Shown here piece by piece: positions 1 through 5,443 of a stretch of DNA of 9,916 nucleotides. The stretch spans positions 1-9,916 of the forward strand of contig JBDRHZ010000018.1 of the NCBI GenBank assembly GCA_043816305.1, given 5' to 3'. This DNA is from JAHIVN01 sp018816645 (GTDB taxonomy: Bacteria; Patescibacteriota; Dojkabacteria; JAHIVN01). The translations under genes were made by a program, and so were the position numbers. Numbering within the stretch: position 1 is the first letter of the stretch; each line of letters starts with the position of its first letter. Below the pieces are notes generated by a model that was not told the origin of the DNA, did not search any database, and saw only the letters and a program-made list of their open reading frames with translations.

Positions 1-255
1 CCAGAAAAGATTGCTTGTGAGTATGGGTACCAGATGAAGAAATGTTTCTACAAGTTTCCTATTTTATTTTATGATACAATCACTTCAGCCGAGTCAAACC
101 CTATTTTCTCTCCTGGGCATTATCTACCCGATGAGGTCAAAAAGTTTTCTAGAATGAACTTAGAGCGACTTAAGCCGAACACCGTCCTTGGCATGTTCCG
201 GTCATTACAATCAATATCTCAATTTCTCAAATACCTAAAGATAGCAACTGGTTAG
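1..255 (+). CDS. Unidentified protein, 5'-partial, C-terminal part
   Basis: The frame is open from the first base of the window (84 codons before TAG), so this is the tail of a gene that begins upstream or a decayed remnant. I do not recognise the family with confidence. The last ~45 residues (LPDEV... then 'RLKPNTVLGMFRSLQSISQF') are helical and basic, loosely like the SAM-like core-binding domain of tyrosine recombinases. If so, the catalytic domain that should follow is missing and the gene would be truncated. The stop at 253-255 is about 50 bp from the convergent end of the LPETG gene. There is no signal peptide or membrane segment. An internal ATG at 34 is an alternative start with no ribosome site before it. 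The function is unknown, and it may not be a real gene. Confidence 0.35.
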   Translation, partial: PEKIACEYGYQMKKCFYKFPILFYDTITSAESNPIFSPGHYLPDEVKKFSRMNLERLKPNTVLGMFRSLQSISQFLKYLKIATG

Positions 256-307
256 ATTTGACGGTTGTGAAAAGTAATTTGTGGAAAAGGATAAGGAGTT
301 GCTTGTT

Positions 308-862
308 TCAAAGCCTAACTACTGCTCGTTCCCTAATAAGTAGGCTTGCTGCACCTAAAAAGAGGATGAGTGAAACAAAAATTATTGGTACAACATTCTG
401 TCCTGTTTCCGGAAGCGTCAGCAATGCACCAGAAAAATCAATCCAACCCAGATCCTCAGACCAGCCATAGCCGGACAGCATGCCGCTTTCCGGATCCCAC
501 ACCACATTGCTGTTGTAATTTGTAAAGTCTACGTGAGCGCCAGTATTTAACGCATATGCAAGTCCTGACACAGAACCATCATCAAGATTAACTTCTACGG
601 AATCAGCCTCACCATTATTGCTAAAATCTATCCAGCCAATATCCTGAGACCACACATACCCCGAAATAGCTCCCGTCTCCGGATCTACCACGGCATTACT
701 ATTGTAATTGTCAAAATCAATTGTTCCGCCAGTATTAACTACTCCCGCTGTACCACTGATCGATTCTGATGTGGCGGCAAATGCCAAGGCTGGTGCAAGA
801 AACATGCCGAGAAGAACAGAAACAGTGATAATAAAAAGTTTTTGTTTCAAAATGTGTTTCAT
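308..862 (-). CDS. Small LPETG-anchored surface protein with two GWIDF repeats
   Basis: A 184-residue secreted wall- or surface-anchored protein. Seen directly: an N-terminal signal peptide (basic MKHILKQK, hydrophobic core to about residue 27, likely cleavage after ALAFAA). Two ~39-residue repeats follow at residues ~43-81 and ~106-144, each with the pattern NTG..DF.NYNSN.V.DPE(T/S)G..SGY.WS.D.GWIDFS. At the C-terminus are LPETG (150-154), a hydrophobic segment (~158-175) and a basic tail (RERAVVRL), the classic sortase sorting signal. GWIDF-type repeats are common in secreted Patescibacteria proteins; their ligand is unknown to me. The start is ATG 862; TTG 895 or ATG 892 would place 10-11 extra residues before the signal peptide. 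It is divergent from the DGR reverse transcriptase. No sortase gene is in the window, and nothing shows it is diversified by the DGR. Confidence 0.85.
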   Translation of the reverse strand: MKHILKQKLFIITVSVLLGMFLAPALAFAATSESISGTAGVVNTGGTIDFDNYNSNAVVDPETGAISGYVWSQDIGWIDFSNNGEADSVEVNLDDGSVSGLAYALNTGAHVDFTNYNSNVVWDPESGMLSGYGWSEDLGWIDFSGALLTLPETGQNVVPIIFVSLILFLGAASLLIRERAVVRL

Positions 863-875
863 AATAATCAGTTTA

Positions 876-903
876 ATAGTAGCATAATTCATCAATAAAT
901 CAA
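876..903 (-). promoter_or_regulatory. Candidate promoter of the LPETG protein gene
   Basis: On the minus strand TTGATT (903-898) and TACTAT (881-876) are separated by 16 bp. Transcription would begin near 869, only a few bases before ATG 862, giving an almost leaderless mRNA. That fits the absence of a Shine-Dalgarno sequence and argues against the longer start at 895. Both hexamers match the consensus at 4 of 6 positions, so this is a weak call. Confidence 0.3.
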
Positions 904-922
904 ATTTTTCTGTTTTTTGATT

Positions 923-2119
923 ATGTTTACACCCGAGGATTTACTTAAAGCTTACTTTTCCTGCAGAAAAAACAAGCGAAATACGATTAACGCTCTCAAG
1001 TTTGAGATGGTCTTTGAGTCTAATCTTTTACAGCTTCATAAAGAATTGCAAAACCGGACATATAGTCCAGGTCGCAGTGTTTGTTTCGTTGTTACCTATC
1101 CAAAGCTGAGAGAGGTGTTTGCTGCTGACTTTAGGGATAGGGTAGTTCATCATCTGCTTGTATCCCATCATGAGCCTCATTTTGAAAAACGTTTTATTTA
1201 CTCTTCTTTTGCGTGCAGAAAGAAGAAAGGTCTGCTTACGGCAACCCTATATCTTAAAAGGGTGATCAGATCAGCAACACATAATTACACAAAAAAAGCC
1301 TTCTATGGGCAGTTCAATATTAGAAGTTTTTTTACTTCAATTGATAAAAACATTCTAAAGGAAATCATCATCTGCGAAATTGAGGACCACTTTCCAGAAT
1401 ACAGAAAAGACGACTTGATTTGGCTAACAACAATTATTCTCGACCACGATCCCACAGACAATTACTATTTCAAAGGTGATCCAAAACTTTTAAAACAGAT
1501 ACCGCCACACAAAACACTCTTTAAAGCAGAGAAAAACAGAGGACTTCCCATAGGCAACCTCACATCACAGTTTTTCGCAAACGTATACCTGAACGAGCTT
1601 GATCAATATGTAAAGAGAGTACTGAGAATCAAGCGTTATGTGAGGTACGTCGATGACTTTGTGGTAATCTCGGATGATCTGGATGAAATTAAGCACTGGA
1701 GGAAACAAATAGACGTCTTTCTGAAACAAAGGCTTCAACTTACCCTTCATCCGAACAAGGATAAGTACAATTCAGTCTATTCCGGTATTGATTTTATAGG
1801 ATATATCGTAAAACCAAAATATATACTTTCACGAAAGCGTGTTGTTCAAAATCTTAAAACAAAACTACACTTTTTCAATCAGGGGATATTGTTAGTGTCT
1901 CAGAATCAGAAACAGCAGGCACTCCCTCTAACTACACCACCATCAAGACATGATATTGAGCAGATGCTTGCAATGGTTAATTCGTATTATGGTCATTTCA
2001 AGCATGCAAACTGTTACAATCTCCGCAGAGATATTTTTGAAAATCATTTTGGTAAGCTGAAACAATTTCTTAAACCTGTAGATGATTGTTGTTCGTATTT
2101 TACTTTAGTTACAACATAG
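923..2119 (+). CDS. DGR reverse transcriptase (motif A Asp replaced by Asn)
   Basis: Reverse transcriptase of a diversity-generating retroelement, 398 residues. In this family it copies the TR RNA, misincorporating at adenines, and the cDNA replaces the VR of a target gene. Family signatures seen: FAADFRDRVVHHLL, CRKKKG, the DGR motif B GLPIGNLTSQFFANVY (from residue ~207), catalytic YVDD (242-245) within RYVDDFVVISDD, and IDFIGYIV further on. The length fits the family (about 330-400). Oddity: motif A reads FNIRSFFTSID where the family has a catalytic Asp (for example SDFSKFFPSID in phage BPP-1). Asn132 (codon AAT, 1316-1318) replaces one of the metal-binding aspartates. The start is ATG 923; a TTG two codons earlier is less likely. 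avd begins 2 bp after the stop, so the two are an operon. No clear promoter or Shine-Dalgarno is visible. Confidence 0.95.
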   Translation: MFTPEDLLKAYFSCRKNKRNTINALKFEMVFESNLLQLHKELQNRTYSPGRSVCFVVTYPKLREVFAADFRDRVVHHLLVSHHEPHFEKRFIYSSFACRKKKGLLTATLYLKRVIRSATHNYTKKAFYGQFNIRSFFTSIDKNILKEIIICEIEDHFPEYRKDDLIWLTTIILDHDPTDNYYFKGDPKLLKQIPPHKTLFKAEKNRGLPIGNLTSQFFANVYLNELDQYVKRVLRIKRYVRYVDDFVVISDDLDEIKHWRKQIDVFLKQRLQLTLHPNKDKYNSVYSGIDFIGYIVKPKYILSRKRVVQNLKTKLHFFNQGILLVSQNQKQQALPLTTPPSRHDIEQMLAMVNSYYGHFKHANCYNLRRDIFENHFGKLKQFLKPVDDCCSYFTLVTT

Positions 2120-2121
2120 CG

Positions 2122-2484
2122 ATGAGCAATCTTGGTGATCTACCTTTGTATGTTAAGACATACAAGTTACAGAAATACCTGTATTTACTCATAAGAAACT
2201 TCAAAAAGGAATACAAATACACGCTAGGTCAGTCCATTCTTGAATGTGCATGGGAAGTACTGGATACAGTAGTCATGGCGAATATTCTTCCCAATGACCA
2301 GAAGGCAGAGAGTATTCGTCAAGCGTCTGCTTCATTTGACAGGCTGAAAATACGCTTACGGATGGCGCACGAGTTGAAACTCATCGCTTATAAACAATAC
2401 ACTTTCATAATTTCTCAGAATGAGGAGATAGGCAAAATGCTCAGCGGCTGGCTAAAGTGGGCAGAAAAAAATAAGATTGCGTAA
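2122..2484 (+). CDS. avd: DGR accessory variability determinant (Avd), four-helix bundle
   Basis: A 120-residue protein of the Avd / 'four helix bundle' (S23-like) family. In Bordetella phage BPP-1, Avd forms a basic pentamer that binds the reverse transcriptase and TR RNA and is needed for mutagenic cDNA synthesis. Seen here: the right length, all-helical composition and a typical opening (DLPLYVKTYKLQKYLYLLIRN). A middle segment (FKKEYKYTLGQSILECAWEV) and the late segment FDRLKIRLRMAHELKLI have the alternating basic and hydrophobic pattern of the family. ATG 2122 follows the RT stop by 2 bp, so the two are probably translationally coupled; an upstream TTG extension (2086) lies inside the RT gene and is unlikely. 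The stop is only 13 bp before the TR, and TR RNA read from the minus strand would run antisense into this gene. Confidence 0.88.
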   Translation: MSNLGDLPLYVKTYKLQKYLYLLIRNFKKEYKYTLGQSILECAWEVLDTVVMANILPNDQKAESIRQASASFDRLKIRLRMAHELKLIAYKQYTFIISQNEEIGKMLSGWLKWAEKNKIA

Positions 2485-2497
2485 AAGCCCGAAAATA

Positions 2498-2621
2498 AGT
2501 CCCGAGACACGCAACGCACGGCGTTCTCATTTGTCTTATTGTTGTTGTTCGTGTTGCCGTTGTTCAAGTTTACGTTCCATGCATTTGTAGGATTATTGGA
2601 CACCTCGGACGACGACCAGAA
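2498..2621 (-). repeat. DGR template repeat (TR)
   Basis: A 124-bp direct repeat of the VR at 2995-3121, same (minus) orientation. Read on the minus strand in the target frame it is packed with AAC/AAT codons (NVNL, NNGNTNNNN), the hallmark of a TR: AAY can be randomised widely at positions 1 and 2 without making a stop. It has about 40 adenines; 20 differ in the VR, where A became G 11 times, C 7 times and T twice. The 5' part (FWSSSEVSNNP) and the 3' part (AVRC.SRD) are constant. It lacks the VR stop codon. The TR sits just after avd but on the opposite strand to RT/avd. The open frame across it (2415-2624) is not a gene. Confidence 0.95.
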
Positions 2622-2688
2622 CACAACGCTTTTTCCACTGACTTTGTCCCGTAAAGTAATAAGCTTTGCAAGCTTAATCTCGCATGGG

Positions 2689-2736
2689 ATTCACCGTAAG
2701 ACTGATTCATATTTCAACAAAAAAGTCTTACTGAAT
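2689..2736. repeat. Stem-loop in the TR RNA leader
   Basis: GTAAGACT (2696-2703) pairs perfectly with AGTCTTAC (2724-2731). Beyond a two-base bulge, ATTCA (2689-2693) pairs with TGAAT (2732-2736), giving a 13-bp stem with a 20-nt loop. No T-run follows on either strand, so it is not an intrinsic terminator. Its place between the candidate promoter and the TR suggests a structural element of the TR RNA, or a protein-binding site. Confidence 0.5.
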
Positions 2737-2841
2737 AATAATACCTGATCTCTCAGGTGCAGTGGAACGGACTGATAATCGGGCCTTCTCTACTGCTCAG
2801 AGCTTACAATGAAGTTATAACAGTAAAATCCACGCAGTCTT

Positions 2842-2870
2842 AAAATACATAACCACAGAATCTTTGTCAA
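2842..2870 (-). promoter_or_regulatory. Candidate promoter driving the TR RNA
   Basis: On the minus strand a perfect -35 TTGACA (2870-2865) is followed after exactly 17 bp by TATTTT (2847-2842; 4 of 6 matches to the -10 consensus), preceded by TG. It lies between VR and TR and points at the TR. No other minus-strand gene lies between it and avd, so its natural product is the TR RNA. Confidence 0.6.
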
Positions 2871-2928
2871 GAAAAATTGTTATAGCGGCTCACTTCCTTA
2901 TACTATGGAAAACTGATTTTTATCGCGA

Positions 2929-2954
2929 ATCTTCCGATCTAAAGATCGGAAGAT
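2929..2954. repeat. Perfect 12-bp palindrome downstream of the VR (candidate DGR hairpin)
   Basis: ATCTTCCGATCT (2929-2940), two A bases, then AGATCGGAAGAT (2943-2954). It lies 40 bp downstream of the VR on the coding strand of the target. No T-tract follows on either strand, so it does not look like a terminator. DGRs such as BPP-1 have a short hairpin or cruciform just downstream of the VR that aids target recognition, and this could be the equivalent. Each arm also contains the 11 bases shared with Illumina adapter ends (AGATCGGAAGA), so an assembly artefact must be excluded. Confidence 0.55.
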
Positions 2955-2992
2955 AAATTCTAGATTGAAAAAATTATCAAATCCTAATCAGA

Positions 2993-4135
2993 TCAGTCCC
3001 GAGACAGGCAACGCACGGCGTCCGCATTTGCCTTATAGCCGGCGCCGTCCGTGCTGCCGCTGTGCAAGACGACGCGCCATACACGTGGAGGATTATTGGA
3101 CACCTCGGACGACGACCAGAAGTAGTTCGTCGTTGTAAATGCTGCTGCGTTAGCTAATGTTGTTCCTGCCTGATTATACATCCCATCTATATATGCCTGC
3201 ATAAGCTCCTTCTGGCTTGGTAAATACCAGTCAGTCCGATCGCCGAAATTGAGAGTTGCACAATAATTGATTGCTACTCCACAATCTGCATCTCCTCCTG
3301 CGTAACTTTCCCTGGGGGTTGTATTAAAGAAGTCACAGGTATTTAGTGACATTGCAGTAAAATTGTTCGTCATACTTCCTTGATTACTACTCCAATATAC
3401 TCCTGTTCTCTCGTCTTTCCATACATTTGCTATTGGACTTGTCCATACAGACTCTTCCCCCATATAGTCTTCGGCTCCTCCTCCACCTACTCCCGCATAG
3501 TCATCTCGCGTACTGTATTGCTGGTTTGTAAAGTCAATCGGCGGGGCTGCTGTACCGGTAAGTAGTGTCGAAGAGTTGCTATAGAAAGTCTTACCAGTTA
3601 AAACATCACCCTCTGTCGCATCCCCAAGAAATGACCACGTACCAGTCTGTAATACGTTTGAGTTATTGTAAAATGTTTCTCCTGCAAAAACATGGGCAGG
3701 ATCTGCATCTCCTAAGAAAGACCAGGTTCCAGTCTGTTGCGTAAATGAGTTCCCATAGAACGTCTTTCCGAGGAAAACATCGTCTGGTGTGACATTGCCA
3801 GTCAATGCAAGTGTCCCAGTCAGCGGTATTCTTGAATCTGAGTAAAATGTCTCTCCAGCAACTACAACATCCGATGTGGCCGTTCCATCGGGTGTCCATT
3901 CCGCTGCTGATCGTATCCTGTTCCAAAACTCGCCCCAGTCCCCCCATCCCCCGGTACTGTCCGAACCATAGGTCAAACTCACCAGCGAGTCATATACCTG
4001 CTTGATTCTTGATGTCACTCCGCTTTCGGGTGTGTCTCCACTCTGCTCTGCAAAGACTATTGAGGTAATAGGTACGGTAATCATAACTGTTACTAGAAAC
4101 CCTATCGCAAAAAGTGTGATGCTTTTCTTATTCAT
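2993..4135 (-). CDS. DGR target: secreted repeat protein with C-terminal DUF1566/C-type-lectin domain
   Basis: A 380-residue secreted or membrane-tethered surface protein whose C-terminus is the DGR variable repeat. Seen: an N-terminal hydrophobic signal or anchor (~residues 6-28); four ~29-residue repeats (~84-196) with the pattern D(V)..G(E/K)TFY.(N/D)S....TGT; and a C-terminal domain (~225-380) with VWKDERTGVYWSS, WYLPSQKELM, FWSSSEV and VRCLSRD. These match DUF1566 (Lcl_C), a C-type-lectin-like fold used as a DGR display scaffold. Residues 339-380 are the VR; the diversified positions would lie in the presumed ligand-binding face. The start is ATG 4135, where the signal peptide begins; ATG 4165 would add ten residues. 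No Shine-Dalgarno is visible. It probably binds variable ligands at the cell surface; the ligand is unknown. Confidence 0.92.
   Translation of the reverse strand: MNKKSITLFAIGFLVTVMITVPITSIVFAEQSGDTPESGVTSRIKQVYDSLVSLTYGSDSTGGWGDWGEFWNRIRSAAEWTPDGTATSDVVVAGETFYSDSRIPLTGTLALTGNVTPDDVFLGKTFYGNSFTQQTGTWSFLGDADPAHVFAGETFYNNSNVLQTGTWSFLGDATEGDVLTGKTFYSNSSTLLTGTAAPPIDFTNQQYSTRDDYAGVGGGGAEDYMGEESVWTSPIANVWKDERTGVYWSSNQGSMTNNFTAMSLNTCDFFNTTPRESYAGGDADCGVAINYCATLNFGDRTDWYLPSQKELMQAYIDGMYNQAGTTLANAAAFTTTNYFWSSSEVSNNPPRVWRVVLHSGSTDGAGYKANADAVRCLSRD
2995..3121 (-). repeat. DGR variable repeat (VR)
   Basis: A 127-bp repeat forming the last 42 codons and the stop of the target gene. Aligned to the TR it differs at 20 adenine positions, at two non-adenine positions (TR C to VR T at 2581/3081 on the coding strand; TR G to VR C at 2510/3007), and has one extra codon inside the AAC run. 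The last ~24 bases, encoding AVRCLSRD, are nearly free of adenine and match the TR except for one base, fitting an IMH-like site where cDNA integration starts. Confidence 0.95.
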
Positions 4136-4187
4136 GTTTTGAAAATAATGAGTTAAATACTTCACATATTTTTAACACAAAACAACT

Positions 4188-4248
4188 TTTTATACAAAAA
4201 TTTCCTACCGTAAAGCACACGTAAATGGCTGTACGGAGTTTTACGGTA
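4188..4248 (-). promoter_or_regulatory. Leader of the target gene: spaced inverted repeat and -10-like box
   Basis: TACCGTAAA (4206-4214) and TTTACGGTA (4240-4248) form a 9-bp inverted repeat spaced by 25 bp, with another CGTAAA inside. On the minus strand a TATAAA box (4193-4188) follows just downstream, placing a start near 4180, about 45 bp before ATG 4135. No good -35 is visible. The repeat could be a regulator-binding site over the promoter. This is the only regulatory-looking sequence immediately before the target gene. Confidence 0.35.
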
Positions 4249-4403
4249 TTCCAAATCATCAGAAACGCAAGATAATTGTCCTGTAAAACAGGTTGATCTT
4301 GAATTGCCATTGTATTCACTTATGAATGCAGTAACAACCTTTTTCAAATATTGGAGAAAATGAAACAACTCCAGTTTCCTCCTGCATTTTTGGCAGTAAC
4401 ACT

Positions 4404-4444
4404 GAGTGATTGGGTGGACTCTTTCAGACTCCACCCAATCACTC
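4404..4444. repeat. 15-bp perfect inverted repeat
   Basis: GAGTGATTGGGTGGA (4404-4418) and its exact complement TCCACCCAATCACTC (4430-4444), loop 11 nt. No T-run follows on either strand, so it is not a canonical terminator. It lies between the 3' end of the XRE gene and the leader of the DGR target gene and abuts a second hairpin at 4446-4482. Confidence 0.6.
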
Positions 4445-4445
4445 C

Positions 4446-4482
4446 CTCGACTACGGTTACTTGTGTATACCGTATTGTCGAG
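4446..4482. repeat. Second inverted repeat, 12 bp with 2-nt bulge
   Basis: CTCGACTACGGT (4446-4457) pairs with ACCGTA (4469-4474) and, after a TT bulge, GTCGAG (4477-4482). It lies one base after the preceding inverted repeat. Together they form the only marked structure in the 375-bp gene-free stretch 4166-4541. Recombination site, structured RNA or bidirectional transcription block are all possible; nothing decides among them. Confidence 0.5.
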
Positions 4483-4541
4483 TGTGTACTGCTGTGTGAT
4501 AGTCGGAAACTTTACTGATTGATAATTTCTGAGGATTATTT

Positions 4542-4973
4542 CTATTTACCTTCCCACCAGACTTCAAATATTTTACCTAATTCCTTTTCCATATTATTTT
4601 CTTTATACCATTTTTTCATATACTTTTTAGCTTCTTTTATTGCTTTGTCTTTTTTTGATTTATCTTCAAGTGAAAAAGCAAGCATGTCTTCGGGTGATAT
4701 CTGCATTGTGTCTTTTAACAGTCTGAAAGAGTCTCTAGCCTTGTTCCAGACCTTCTGTGAGTGTAGTTTGTCTTCTCCCGTAAAGAAGTAGGTTATTGGC
4801 TTTTTTAGAGCTTTGGAGATTTTTCGTAATTGTTTTAGAGGAATTTCTGTAGATCCAATTTCATATCTGCTGATCGTCATTCGTGATACGCTGACCTTGT
4901 CTGCAAGATCGAACTGTGTGTATCCTAACTCTTTCCGTGCATTTTGAATGTATTGTCCTGTTGTATTTTTCAT
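4542..4973 (-). CDS. XRE-family (Cro/CI-type) transcriptional repressor
   Basis: A 143-residue DNA-binding regulator. The N-terminal ~65 residues are a classic HTH_3 domain (IQNARKELGYTQFDLADKV, SRMTISRYEIG, QLRKISKALKKPITYFF), with the recognition helix around VSRMTISRYE. The C-terminal ~75 residues are highly charged and helical (KSKKDKAIKEAKKYMKKWY), probably for oligomerisation; no peptidase or ligand-binding domain is recognisable. It is divergent from the replication module, with two identical TGATAC-N7-GTATCA operators between them, the nearer one 8 bp before its ATG. This is the layout of a phage or plasmid repressor controlling itself and the divergent promoter. Start ATG 4973 gives the standard domain start. 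It likely governs replication and integration genes of the element rather than the DGR, though it also points toward the DGR target gene. Confidence 0.88.
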   Translation of the reverse strand: MKNTTGQYIQNARKELGYTQFDLADKVSVSRMTISRYEIGSTEIPLKQLRKISKALKKPITYFFTGEDKLHSQKVWNKARDSFRLLKDTMQISPEDMLAFSLEDKSKKDKAIKEAKKYMKKWYKENNMEKELGKIFEVWWEGK

Positions 4974-4981
4974 ATTTGTCT

Positions 4982-5006
4982 ATATGATACGTGTATTGTA
5001 TCATAT
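4982..5006. promoter_or_regulatory. Operator 1, next to the repressor start
   Basis: ATATGATAC (4982-4990), seven bases, then GTATCATAT (4998-5006): a 9-bp perfect inverted repeat 8 bp upstream of the XRE start codon. It shares the core TGATAC-N7-GTATCA with the site at 5063-5081, so it is the natural autoregulatory operator. Confidence 0.7.
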
Positions 5007-5053
5007 CTAGCCTCGAACCTCCATACATAAAATCCCACGACGGAATATAGTAC

Positions 5054-5082
5054 TTGACATAGTGATACACAAAATGTATCAT
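5054..5082 (+). promoter_or_regulatory. Promoter of the replication module, with operator 2 in its spacer
   Basis: TTGACA (5054-5059), 17-bp spacer, TATCAT (5077-5082): a near-consensus sigma-70 promoter. The operator TGATAC-N7-GTATCA (5063-5081) fills the spacer and the -10 box, so a bound repressor would block it. A lone half-site GATAC lies at 5106-5110, just before the next ATG. Confidence 0.7.
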
Positions 5083-5116
5083 ATGATTATCAAACTGCTC
5101 ATAAAGATACAAAATT

Positions 5117-5350
5117 ATGAGTAGTCCCAAAACAATCCTCAAAACCGTCCCAGAATATACACTTTACGCTATATACTACACCATATATTTTCATTTTCTT
5201 CGACCAATTAATAGCACTGTATTACCAGTGCAAACTACCATTTTTCAAAAGATGCGATCTTGTCAAATTTTTGCTCGTAATTTGAAAACACAGGATAATA
5301 AATATAAAGAGAAACCACCGTTGATCAGTAGGAACGCCAATTCAAACTAA
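5117..5350 (+). CDS. Small ORF of unknown function, first in the repressed transcript
   Basis: 77 codons starting at ATG 5117, about 28 nt downstream of the predicted transcript start from the 5054 promoter. I do not recognise the product: an aromatic-rich N-terminal half (YTLYAIYYTIYFHFL) that could be a short membrane or hydrophobic helix, then a basic, polar C-terminal half. No Shine-Dalgarno is visible. It ends 45 bp before a strong intrinsic terminator, so it may be a Cro-like or control-peptide gene, or simply untranslated leader to rep. The inverted repeat GCACTG-N6-CAGTGC (5214-5231) lies inside it. Coding potential is uncertain. Confidence 0.35.
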   Translation: MSSPKTILKTVPEYTLYAIYYTIYFHFLRPINSTVLPVQTTIFQKMRSCQIFARNLKTQDNKYKEKPPLISRNANSN

Positions 5351-5395
5351 CTTTCGGGTGATTTCTCATACAAAATTGTATTAGTAATAACCGTT

Positions 5396-5433
5396 AAATA
5401 CAAGAGGCTTCCTACTGGGCCTCTTGTATTTTT
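5396..5433 (+). terminator. Intrinsic terminator or attenuator just upstream of rep
   Basis: A 13-bp perfect stem (arms 5396-5408 and 5419-5431; core ATACAAGAGGC / GCCTCTTGTAT), 10-nt loop, and a T-run. It ends only 10 bp before the rep ATG (5444). Upstream TTGTATT (5376-5382) can pair with the left arm base AATACAA (5397-5403), a possible antiterminator. No strong promoter for rep is evident after it, so rep expression may depend on read-through. Confidence 0.7.
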
Positions 5434-5443
5434 GTAAACCAAT

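Larger units (their letters stand above)
2498..2835 (-). ncRNA. Predicted TR RNA (minus strand; 3' end unknown)
   Basis: The DGR needs an RNA containing the TR. A strong promoter-like sequence (2842-2870) points toward the TR on the minus strand and would start transcription near 2835, giving a leader of roughly 210 nt before TR position 2621. The leader contains a 13-bp stem (2689-2736) and a small CCTGA/TCAGG hairpin (2744-2757). No terminator is visible after the TR, so the RNA probably runs antisense into avd. This would supply the 3' flanking RNA that the BPP-1 enzyme is known to need. Start, end and existence as a separate transcript are inferred. Confidence 0.5.

Noticed and set aside
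258..470. Plus-strand 70-codon frame
   Set aside because: Antisense to the LPETG gene's C-terminal half; only the first ~50 bp are non-overlapping.
2415..2624. Minus-strand 69-codon frame with FWSSSEVSNNP...RCVSRD
   Set aside because: This is the template repeat itself read in the target frame; the run of Asn codons and the extension into antisense avd show it is not a gene.
2929..2954. Intrinsic terminator for the target gene
   Set aside because: The stem is strong but no T-run follows on either strand and the loop is only 2 bp.
4162..4434. Minus-strand 90-codon frame with a CYCQKC motif upstream of the target gene
   Set aside because: It is formed partly by the 4404-4444 inverted repeat, overlaps the target gene's leader and start, has no recognisable domain and no ribosome-binding site.
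4861..5142. Minus-strand 93-codon frame across the operators
   Set aside because: Overlaps the XRE gene in another frame and runs through both operators and the promoter.
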